Below are positions 43,260 to 53,065 of a stretch of DNA of 64,000 bases, piece by piece. Both the position numbers and the translations under genes were made by a program. Positions within the stretch are counted from its first letter, which is position 1; each line of letters starts with the position of its first letter. This DNA comes from Thamnidium elegans. Its lineage: Eukaryota > Mucoromycota > Mucoromycetes > Mucorales > Mucoraceae. The stretch spans positions 1 to 64,000 of the forward strand of contig JAIXMG010000044.1 in the NCBI GenBank assembly GCA_025201345.1, written 5' to 3'. The notes under the pieces were generated by a model, which made no database searches, had not been told where the DNA came from, and saw only the letters and a program-made list of their open reading frames with translations.

Positions 43260-45331
43260 ATGAAGTTTGGAAACTACTTGGAAGAGCGTAAATCACATTT
43301 ACCTGTGGAATATGCTAAAAACTGTATTGCATACAACGACTTGAAAACTATTTTAAAGGAACAAGTTTATCCCAACTCTATTAAACTTGAAAATTTACAA
43401 CAAAAGCAAAAACCTTTTGCTCAACTTGTATCAGAACGTCTTGGTCAGTTACAAAAATGCGAAGTTTTATTTATTGAAAAATTAGATCAACAAGTAAATA
43501 AGGCCACCAAATTCTTTGAGCAAGAGTCTCAAAATTTAGTTGCAGAAGCACCAAAGATTATCAGCGGTAACTCCTCTGAAGCAACAACTGAATTATTGAA
43601 AAAAATTATTACCCTTGAAAGGTTCGTCTTTCTTAACTATTCGGGAATTACCAAGATTCTTAAAAAGAATGACCGCCATTCTGGTCTCTCTTTATCCGAA
43701 CCTTATTTACAACGCGTTGCTCAGTTACCTCTAGTTAAAGCCGAAGACTTGACTGTTTTAAAGAAAAATGTTATGAACAAGTTGAACGAACAACACTTGG
43801 ATGGTAACGTTGCTGCTGCTACCATGACTACAACTTCTCCTATTATGGTAAGAAGCCGCTCTCAGCATTTAAACCCATCCACTGTATTACCACCTACCTT
43901 TATCGTACCAAATCAAAAAGTTTTGGTCTCTTTATCAGGTCCTCATGGTACTGATATTGTTGGTGCCGTTCTCGATTGTCTTGCTAGACACCCTTGTAAC
44001 ATTGATGATTTCATGTTATCACGTCTTTATCACAACGTTACTTTCGGTGTACTTATTACTTTACACTCTGATAATGTTGCCATTTTCCGTGATTTGGCTG
44101 AAGCTGCTCAAAAGTGGGATGCTTCTTTAACATACGATATCCCCGATTCTCAAGCTACTGAACCAATGATTCGTGAACAAAAGGAAAGCTTGAAAAAGGA
44201 CAAGAAGAAGGAAAACCGTGTTTCTCAACCTATTTATATCCCTCCCTCTCTTGAAGAAGCTCCTTATTCTGAACGTATTAAATATGCCGCCACTATTTTA
44301 AATCAAGATGGTTTAGACTCTACTTTCTTGAGCGAATGGACTCGTTTATTATTGAAGCATCGTATATCTGTCGAAAAAATGATTAGATTAAACAGAGATA
44401 ACGATAAGCTTTCTTGTGCTGATCTCCGTTTGAGCGTACCCAGAGGTATGGATATGAGTGTACTTCGTACTGAGCTTATTGGTTTATCCGCAAGTCATGG
44501 TACTGATGTTGCTTTCCAACGTGATGATGTTTTTAGAAAAAACAAGAGACTTGTTGTATTTGATATGGATTCTACTTTGATTTATCAAGAAGTTATTGAT
44601 GAAATTGCTAGATATGCTGGTGTTGTTGATCAAGTATCTGTAAGTATTATCTGCTTTTTAATTTAACTTTTTTATACTTACAAAAAAAAAAAAAAAAAGG
44701 CTATCACTGAAGCTGCAATGAATGGAGAGATTGATTTCAAGGAATCTTTACGTCGTCGTGTGTCTCTTTTAAATGGTACTAGTGTTGGTGTCCTCGAAAA
44801 TGTTAAGCAAATTCTTACTTTTACTGAGGGTGCTCGTTTCTTGTGTCGTGCACTTAAGAAGCTTGGTTTCAAGCTCGCAGTTATCAGTGGTGGTTTCATG
44901 CCTTTAGCTCTTTACGTTAAAGCAGAGTTAGGATTAGATTATGCATTTGCTAATCAAGTAAGTTTTATATCTATCTTCAAATACACTTGGAAATTGACAC
45001 TTTTATTTTATTTTAGCTTGAAGTATCATCAGATGGATTAACTCTTACAGGTGAAACCATTGGTCCAATTGTTGATGGTGTTCGTAAGGCCGAATTACTA
45101 GAAGTTATTGCTCAAGCCGAAGGTTTGACATTAAAACAAGTTATTGCTGTTGGTGATGGTGCAAATGATTTATGGATGCTTAATAAGGCTGGTCTTGGTA
45201 TTGCATTCAATGCTAAGCCTCGTGTCCAAGAGCAAGCTGGTGCCAGAATCAACCAAAAGAGTTTGAAGTATGTGTTAACTTTACTTGGTTATTCCGAACA
45301 AGATATGGAAGAGTTGGGGGGAAACAATTAA
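43260..45331 (+). CDS. SPX-ACT-phosphoserine phosphatase fusion (SerB/SER2-type)
   Basis: Last step of serine synthesis (phosphoserine to serine) joined to a phosphate-sensing domain. Model: join(43260..44639,44700..44957,45017..45331), 650 aa. SPX at 1-180: MKFGNYLEERKSHLPVEYAK start, helical pair with CEVLFIEKLDQQVNKATKFF, LNYSGITKILKKNDRHSG (Lys132, 135, 136). ACT-like domain at about 218-290 (QKVLVSLSGPHGTDIVGAVL), and a second, weaker one at about 400-430, as in bacterial SerB. HAD phosphatase at 430-650: DMDST (435-439; Asp435 nucleophile, Asp437 acid/base), ISGGF, and GDGANDLWML. The ACT-SerB half resembles bacterial SerB more than yeast Ser2, which lacks ACT. SPX and ACT-HAD parts lie in one uninterrupted exon, so the fusion is not a splice artefact. 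Confidence 0.9.
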
Positions 45332-46001
45332 TATAATTTTCACCCTCATGTATAATGTATTTAATAAATAAAAGCATTCATATTATTTATTCAATTTTGG
45401 ATCTAACAGTCTTTAATTGACTGTACAGACAATTTACATATAAACCCCTATCACTGTTACACGATTTGTACCATGCTTCTTTAGTCACATGACTAATCTC
45501 TATTTCCTGATGTGCTAATGCTGCTTCTCTTCCCTTTAAAGAAATTAACATGTTAACAGAATAAAATAAAACAAACAAAAAGGTTGTCATGTTTCTCTAC
45601 AACCTGATACTCAGTAGTTTTAAATTAAGCTTTTTTTTTTTAATACATGTGTAACATACACCCAAACAATCAAAGGTAAACTGCAGAAAATAAAGTATCG
45701 ATTTAGTAGAATAATATATAGATATAGATTATATTGATATAACTCAGGAGCATTAATCTCATCGACATATATATTCTGCATGATGATGATGGTTTTTTTT
45801 TTCGATGGCATAAACTTGAAATACCACTTCTTTGAATATGACGTATTAGCTGAGTATCCAGAAAAGGCATAGAACAACAAATCAACTATAAATTACATCC
45901 CCTTCATCTTTATTTTTCTCCCTTCTTTTTTTTTTTTTTTTTTTAACTCTTTTTCATCTAATTTTAGCTTATACCTTTTTACGTACACATATATTGTTGT
46001 C
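45332..46001. other. Intergenic, possible small minus-strand gene
   Basis: 670 bp between two plus-strand genes. Contains a polyadenylation-like aataaataaa at 45361-45371 and the doubtful small ORFs noted next; CT/T-rich leader before 46002. Confidence 0.45.
45387..45590 (-). CDS. Possible small membrane protein, doubtful
   Basis: 67-aa frame: a hydrophobic start (TTFLFVLFYSVNMLISL) followed by a well-mixed, protein-like stretch (AHQEIEISHVTKEAWYKSCN to the end). It may be the last exon of a small gene whose first part lies at 45620-45782 (MQNIYVDEINAPELYQY and a hydrophobic segment). I could not settle an intron. No family recognised. Confidence 0.25.
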   Translation of the reverse strand: MTTFLFVLFYSVNMLISLKGREAALAHQEIEISHVTKEAWYKSCNSDRGLYVNCLYSQLKTVRSKIE

Positions 46002-48028
46002 ATGTCAACGAATAATTCGATTACAGACGATACATTGGCTATCGTCCAGCAGCACTTGGTGGTTGAAGACCATTCCGATGCTGAACCAAATGTAACAGAA
46101 ATTCCAGTGCCTTATCACTTGCCGGGAGCTGCAGTGACTCATGATATCTATAGTTATGCTAATAACCTTGTCAAGGCTTCTATACCCCGTTCAAGATCGT
46201 TTACTGATCTAACTACCAAAAAGCTCCATGACGGTGATTCCAGTGATGGAGACTCTACAACAGAATTTAGTAACTTGGATAAACCAGGAGGGTTGCGTCG
46301 GTACCACGTTGCTCAGCAACAACGGTTTGCTCATGAATCACCGCAATTACAACCAGAAACAGCTTTTCAAGAATTATTTCGTCCTGACTCCATATGCTCC
46401 GAAGCATCCCGTCAAGATTATACGTCAGGTTTGTACAAGGTGGATACAACGCAACCCATGACTCGCCATTTTTTTGAATATTTAGCTATTACATCAGTCA
46501 TAAACCAGTTTGCAGGTGAGGATCTGTCCGACTCAGAAGAAGATGATGGTATACGTGATGATGAAGAACGAGTATCAGAATCGACTGCTTTGTTACCTAA
46601 TAGACATCATGCAAATAAAAAAAGGAAATCTTCGGAACACAAGGCAAATGTGACAAAAACTGTATTTTTATTATTCAAAGCTTTTATTGGTAGTGGCATC
46701 TTGTTCTTACCTAAAGCATTTTCAAATGGTGGTCTGATGTTCTCTTTTGTTACCATGTGGGTAATGGGTTCTGTTTCTCTTTATTGTTTCTTATTATTAT
46801 TAGACTGTAAAAAATATTTAACCGGTAGTTACGGTGATATGGGTGGACAATTATATGGTCCTTGGATGAGAAATATTGTACTTTTTTCTATTGCTATATC
46901 ACAGGTATATATATATATATATATATATATTATTATTATTATTATTATTATATTATTATCATTTTATTCACTATTTGTTATTTAGTTGGGTTTCATGTGT
47001 GGTGGTACCATTTTTATTGTACAAAATGTCATTGAAGCAGTTCGTGCATTAAGTAACGATACAATTCATTTATCAAGTGCAGGCATTTATATTATGTTGG
47101 CTATACTTTTAATGCCACTAGTTCTTATTCGAAACATTGCTAAATTATCACCTACTGCTCTTTTATCTGATGTCTTGATTGTAGGTGGTTTAATTGTGTT
47201 ACTTGTATTTGACTTTATTGAAATATTTGAAGACGGTATCAGCTCTCCTACCTCAGGGCCTAATATTGAATGGGTATTTAATTCTGCAAATTTTTCTGTA
47301 TTTATTGGTACTGCTGTTTACTCCTTTGAAGGGATTGGTAAGTTTTCATTATGCAAAATATGTGTTCATAGTTTAACAAATGGATAGGTTTAATTATTCC
47401 TATTCGGGACGCTATGGAAAAACCGGAAAAATTCCCTGTCGTGCTTACATTTGTTATGGTTCTGGTTGCATCTACGTTATGTTCGGTCGGTGCACTAGGC
47501 TATTTGGCCTTTGGAGAAAATGTCAAAACAGTTGCTTTACTCAATTTACCTGCTGGTATTTTACCAAACTCTGTTCAAATAGGTTATGCTGTAGCTGTTT
47601 TGTTATCAAACGCGTTAACTATCTTTCCTACCATTCGTATTATTGAACAGGCCATGTTTGGTGAACGTACAGGTAAGAACAGTTTGTATATTAAATGGCA
47701 AAAGAATACTTTACGCGCTGGTATTGTAACTATGGGTACCTTGATTGCTTGGTTCGGTGCCAATGATTTAGATAAATTTATTAGTTTAATTGGCTCCGTA
47801 TGTTGTTGTAAGTTGCATGTACTTTTATTTATATAAGAAAATATATAATGTACTAATACTCTTTTACTAGGTCCATTAAGTTTGATATTCCCTCCTTTGT
47901 TTCATTTAGCATTACCAGGTACAAAAGGTTGGAAGCGTATGGTAGACATGGTTCTAATTGTATTTGGTGCTTTTGTTATGTTATTTACACTTTACAATAC
48001 TACAAGACAATGGGCAACTTCCGGTTAA
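46002..48028 (+). CDS. Vacuolar amino-acid transporter, AVT3/AVT4-like (AAAP family)
   Basis: Model: join(46002..46904,46986..47337,47388..47807,47871..48028), 610 aa. Residues 1-215 are a cytosolic, acidic/Ser-rich extension, as in Avt3/Avt4 proteins, including SRSFTDL and STALLPN (a possible dileucine-type sorting signal). The transporter core follows with about 11 membrane segments. Family signatures: TVFLLFKAFIGSGILFLPKA (TM1), FSFVTMWVMGSVSLYCFLLL, FIGTAVYSFEGIGLIIPIRD (TM6 region) and FPTIRIIEQAMFG. Expected to export neutral amino acids from the vacuole; substrate not deducible. Confidence 0.87.
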
Positions 48029-48832
48029 CCGATGTTTCTTTTTGTTCTGTTGTATTTAGTTATTATTAGACATAGATTTCAAGTATAAATTTAATAAAAA
48101 AAAAAAGATTTATTTATTTTTTTAGCAAGCAAATACTGAGTAAATAGATCTTCAGGGAAAAATATGAAATTATTAGCATAATTTGTTTGGCAAACATCAT
48201 ATATTCTTTTGAGCTAATGCATTATCTTATTCGGATCGAGTCCTAAACAAAGACATCTTATTTAGAGAGGTGATACATGAAAAAAAAATGCGGGAATAAT
48301 GAATAGGCAGGGTAACAGCATTTCTGACTCTTACATCTGTTGTATAATGCGTACTATGCGAGCTTTTTTTTTTTAAAAAGTATCATACGCTATATAAATA
48401 TATAAGATTATCTGGCATAATTATTTAGAGATATATGCCTTTGGACCTACAAATAATTCAACGGAACTATACTCGGGTGTACTGTCAGATGATTGATTTT
48501 ATATGTATACACTTCCATTTGTAATTTCGTCGCGTGTAACCTAATTTCGAAAAAGAAAACTGTCTAAAAAAAGAAGTGTTGTTATCGCCTCTAAAAAATT
48601 AAGGTCTATTATTTTTTTCCAACTGAGAAAATATATAATATACCATATGTAGCTTTATTGAAAGAAAAATGCTTTCTGAACATTTTTTTTTTCGGTTTTT
48701 AGCATAATATATTCATATATTTCGTACCACATCCACTCTTAAAAATTGCAGCTATTTTGCGGGAGACCTCGAAGAAATTAGGAGATGTTACGTTATCCAA
48801 AGCAAATTTCCCAATCATCTCACACCTGAATA
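48029..48832. other. Intergenic, no gene seen
   Basis: About 800 bp of AT-rich sequence with polyadenylation-like signals after the transporter. No coding signal. Confidence 0.5.
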
Positions 48833-49704
48833 TTATTTGGGATTTATTATTTTCGTGTATTTTTTCAAAGAAGATAGGGTCGACCTCTTCATCTTTTCTT
48901 TTTTTTTTTTTTTTTTTTTTTTAACATGATAATAATTCTCCTCTCCGTCCTCATACTCAAATTTAATGAAACAAGAGTTTAGTAGGTTTTTGAAGTGAGT
49001 CAAATCAACTATATAGCCTGAAGGCATTACTGTCTCGTTACTAACTCCAACATATATTCTACCTCCACAAATAAAGTCCTGTATATCTGGTAAATAATAA
49101 TTCAACAAATCTAAAAATTCTTGAGAGGGAATGAAATTTTTTAGTCCGGCAGTTTTCAAAAAAAAAAATTTGAAGTAGTTGAGAGATCATAATTTTCTAC
49201 ATCTTTATCATAAGGAAGTATACTATTATGCAACACAAATTGATGATGAGGACCTCCATATTCTACGTGTAATTTTCCGGCAGCGAAACTCATAGAATCA
49301 TAATGAGGGAGAGAATAATGAAGAGGAATAATTTCGGAAAATGATACGGTGCAAGTAGTCTTTTTATCAACGTCCACATGTTGCATTTCATATTTCCTGC
49401 CATGAGTATATTGTAAAGGCGCACTGGGTAACTTGCTCATACATTCTGCTAGTCCCAATACATTATTAATGCCAATTTGGTCTATCCAGCCGTGTAAATC
49501 GATAGAGGTTATAGTGATATCAAGATTTTCGACAGATGCTGGTACTAGATGGCGTACGCCAGAGGGTGGATCCAAGTACTTTAGTCGAAGAAAAGAGATA
49601 TATAAAATCTTTGAGAATAAAGCAGGAAACGAAAATATATCAAATGAAGAATCGGCTAGAAGGCTCGAAGAAATTCGAAAAGACTTGCCATATCTATGGA
49701 TCAA
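48833..49704 (-). pseudogene. Broken or partial gene of unknown family
   Basis: Two open frames (49704-49156 and 49159-48833) read through as one protein if the 11-T run (on this strand) at 49158-49168 had one more T: YDLSTTSNFFF then LKTAGLKNFIPSQEF. The joined product (about 280 aa) has well-mixed composition, e.g. LDITITSIDLHGWIDQIGIN and DFICGGRIYVGVSNETV. The first 35 residues look less protein-like, so the 5' end may be missing or in another exon. Its LKYLDPPSGVRHLVPASVEN segment recalls the C-terminal parts of Mucorales F-box/LRR proteins, but I cannot confirm the family. Either a pseudogene or a gene with a sequence error. Confidence 0.45.
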
Positions 49705-50205
49705 TTAAGGCGCAAAATCAAGGAAATAATTCACAACCAATTTTTTAATAAAGTCCTTTTTTTTTTTACAGTCAAGCAAGCTAAAAAAATTTTATTATTA
49801 CTAGTATTATTATATATGTAGCTAGATAGACGATACGTTTTAATAATAAAAAAACACATCAAAGTCTATGATGTTGTCTTTTTTATAATTCTATCTGAAC
49901 AGCTTTTTTTACGCTTAATACTTTCTGTTTGCTTTTTTTAAAAAAAAAATTTGAAGACATGTCAATGCTAACAATCATGTATTGAAAATAGTAATAGTAA
50001 AACGAAAACAAAAAAGGAAGAAAAGGCATATTCATGCATCCAAAAACTTCCAAAATTCGAAATTATACAAACCCATCTGAGGCCGAAACTGACTATAAAT
50101 CAACCGGACTACGCTGTTTTTTTAAAAAAAATACCCTCTCTGTATTTAAAACTTCGTTTTTTAACTGTAAAACTTTATTGCTTGTTTGCTTAAATAAATA
50201 TTATA
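49705..50205. other. Intergenic
   Basis: 500 bp, AT-rich, leader of VPS29. The open frame at 50034-50255 crosses the VPS29 start and is not a gene. Confidence 0.5.
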
Positions 50206-50978
50206 ATGGTGGTAAGTTTTGTTTTATGCAAAAAGAAGAGAAGAAAAAAAAATAGATGAGTCTAGTTATTAACGCGAATATAGCTTGTACTTGCTATTGG
50301 TGATTTACATATTCCTCACAGAAGTCATGGACTTCCCAACAAATTCAAGAAACTCTTGGTAATATATATGTATATAACTTATTCTGTTATTTTGCAATCT
50401 AATACCATTTCCAATACAGGTTCCCGGTAAGATTCAAAAGATTTTATGTACAGGAAATACAGTCGATAAGGAAACGTTTGACTATTTACGTACCATTGCT
50501 GGCGACATTGTTGCTGTAAAAGGCGATTTTGATGAAAACCAACACTTGCCACAAACCAAAGTTATTACTGAGGGATCATTACGTATTGGTATTATTCATG
50601 GTCACCAAGTTATTCCTTGGGGAGATGCCGAGTCGCTTGATATTACTGCTAGACAAATGGAAGTAGACGTTTTATTATCAGGACATACACACAAGTTTGA
50701 AGCTTATGAGTATAATGGTCGATTCTTTATTAACCCTGGTAGCGCTACAGGCGCTTATTCCTCTATACCTGAAGCAACGTGAGTATTTCTTATCTCTTAT
50801 TATTTGTCTTTATACATGAAACTCATTTTATTTTTTTTCAAGTGACCCTGTTCCTTCTTTTGTTTTAATGGACGTTCAAGGTAACTCAGTTGTTACATAT
50901 GTTTACAAATTAATCGATGACGAGGTCAAGGTCGAAAAGTTAGAATATAAGAGACCTGCAGAGGCTAAAATGTTGTAA
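50206..50978 (+). CDS. VPS29: Retromer subunit VPS29
   Basis: Metallophosphoesterase-fold scaffold of retromer, which recycles cargo from endosomes to the Golgi. Model: join(50206..50211,50284..50358,50420..50778,50843..50978), 191 aa. Blocks: [74 protein letters not shown] and [11 protein letters not shown], nearly as in human VPS29. Exon 1 codes only Met-Val (6 bp); the splice atggtg|gtaagt is the only one that gives an ATG in frame with the conserved start. Confidence 0.93.
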
Positions 50979-51101
50979 TAAAATAAAACGACGGTAAAAC
51001 GGTTGGCCCGGTGCGAATAAAAAACTTCTTTATTAAGCCCTTTTCTTTTCATATGCTTTTCTTTTTCTTTTTTCTTTTTTTATCTACTGAAAAAAATATA
51101 T

Positions 51102-52143
51102 ATGTCATTATCAACTGTAACTGAAACTGGATATGCTACTGTAGCAGTAGAAAAAGAAGCTCCTGGGGTAAAATTATATTATGAACTTCATGGCAATGGA
51201 CCTGAACATGTCTTACTTATCATGGGCAAGTAAACTTAATATTTGTATTTGGACAATTGAATTGATTTTTTTTTTTTTTTTTTTTTTTTTTTGCTTAGGT
51301 TTAAATTCTTCATGCTTGGCTTGGGAGAATCAAACCAATTACTTGGCAAAGTCAGGAAAATATACAGTATTAATTTTTGAGAACCGTGGTATGGGTTTAT
51401 CCGATGCACCAAGTGGTTTATATAGCACTTCACAACTTGCATATGATGTCAAGGATTTATTAGATCATGTCGGCTGGAGAAAAAATGTTCATGTTGATGG
51501 TATTTCTATGGGAGGTATGATCGCCTTGGAGTTAGTAACTACTTGGCCTGACCGATTTAGTTCTTTGGTGCTGACTAGTACCACATCCGGAAGACAAGTA
51601 CCACCAGTAAGTTTGCCAAGTATAAATTACGAATTACGCATATGTATATAAGCTAATCTTAAACTCAAGTTGAAAGCAATCACAACACTGGGTAGTCTTA
51701 TATTTGTTAAAGACCCTAAAGTAAAGATTGAACGTGCTGTCTCACTTGTATATCCTCCTAAATGGTTGTCAGCTAAATCAGAAGAAATAGAATATGCTCA
51801 CTTTGAAACAAACCGAGATATGCTTGTTAGTACTTATTTAGCCAGACTTGAACGTAGTAGACCACAAACATTAACCGGTAACATTGGACAAACAGCTGCC
51901 TGTTTAAGCCATTACGTTTCGGACTCTCGATTATTAAAAATCAAAGAGTCCGGTATCCCCGTCTTGGTAATAACAGGTACCTTGGATAACTTGGTAAATC
52001 CAAAGAACTCTTATCATATAGCTAAAGTATTAGGATGTCATATGGAGTTATTTGATGGTAGCGGTCACGGATTACCTGGAGAACAACCTGCTCGTTATAA
52101 CAAATTGATTGATGATCACTTTTCTGAAGCTGCATCAAAGTAG
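51102..52143 (+). CDS. Alpha/beta hydrolase
   Basis: Model: join(51102..51225,51299..51606,51670..52143), 301 aa. Nucleophile elbow GISMGG (Ser in DGISMGGMIALEL), oxyanion region LLIMGLNSSCLAW, acid in VITGTLDNLVNP and His in GSGHGLPGEQP. This layout matches fungal epoxide-hydrolase/aminoacrylate-hydrolase-like alpha/beta hydrolases with unknown substrate. The first intron begins GCAAGT (51226), a GC-AG intron; the nearby GT at 51231 would break the frame and destroy the IMGLNS motif. Confidence 0.85.
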
Positions 52144-52502
52144 GCGGAAGCTAAATAATTTATTTTTATAATAAAAATACACATAAATTCTTTTACATAA
52201 GATTGTACAACTTTACTCCTTTTTTTTTTTTTGCTTACCTGCTTACTATGGTATCACTCGTTGCTATTGCAACGTAAAAGGGATGAAACAGGGTTTTTTA
52301 AATGAAAAAAAAAAGTATTTCAAGGCCATCGGAAAGTCAAAAAAATAATGTGACGATTACGTAATAAGCCTTTTTTTTAATAAATAAATTTTTTTCGTAT
52401 TGTTATTACGTAATGTTTTTCGTGAGAACTGATTAATTTATTTATTTTTCTTCCTCTCTCTTTTTTCCCCTTTTTTTTTTATTAGGAAAAAAAAAAAGTA
52501 AA
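52144..52502. other. Intergenic, promoter of the bZIP gene
   Basis: 359 bp with two ATTACGTAAT palindromes (separate entry) and a CT/T-rich leader. Confidence 0.55.
52356..52414. promoter_or_regulatory. Two ATTACGTAAT palindromes upstream of a Yap-type bZIP gene
   Basis: Identical 10-bp palindromes at 52356-52365 and 52405-52414, 49 bp apart, 89-147 bp before the ATG. TTACGTAA is a known Pap1/Yap-type bZIP site. Confidence 0.55.
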
Positions 52503-52979
52503 ATGTCAAGTCCACCTTCATCTAGTTGTTCCAATGTAGATGCATTAAAAACAGAAGAAGTTAGAGAAGTGTCACGTTCGCCTTCACCTTTAAAAAAGAC
52601 GGTGATAGAAACTCGTAGAGCGGAACAAAATCGAGCAGCACAAAGAGCGTTTCGTCAAAGAAAGGAACGTTATGTAAAAGAATTGGAAGCAAAAGTAAAT
52701 TCTATGGCAGATTGGCCTGCACGTATGGAACACTTGGAGAACGAAAATGAAGGATTAAAAAGGAAAATTAATGAATTATTAGCACACCAAGAAGAAAGTA
52801 ACAAAAAGATGTTTAAATTAGAACCCTCGCCACCAAATCCTTGTACAAGTACCGCAATTAATAACTTAAAATCGGCTGTGCCTGCAAAAGTAGGTGAAAA
52901 AGGTAGAGTGCTAGATGATTTAGTTTCCATTTTAAGGACTCGCCATAGACCACCTATACCTTCCCATCCACCAAAATAA
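52503..52979 (+). CDS. Yap/Pap1-type bZIP transcription factor
   Basis: Single exon, 158 aa. The basic region, TRRAEQNRAAQRAFRQRKER, carries the Pap1/Yap signature NxxAQxxFR. It runs into a leucine zipper (LEAKVNSMADWPARMEHLEN, LKRKINELL). The C-terminus is short (DDLVSILRTRHRPPIPSHPP) and has only one Cys, so the Cys-rich redox domains of Yap1/Pap1 are absent. Likely a small stress or metabolic regulator. It sits tail to tail with the Zn2Cys6 factor, 86 bp apart. Confidence 0.9.
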   Translation: MSSPPSSSCSNVDALKTEEVREVSRSPSPLKKTVIETRRAEQNRAAQRAFRQRKERYVKELEAKVNSMADWPARMEHLENENEGLKRKINELLAHQEESNKKMFKLEPSPPNPCTSTAINNLKSAVPAKVGEKGRVLDDLVSILRTRHRPPIPSHPPK

Positions 52980-53065
52980 ATAAAAAAAATAAAAAAATAA
53001 AAACGTTTATATAATAAAAAGGGAAAAAAAGGAGGGTATTTTATTATTTTTTATTGTTATATATA

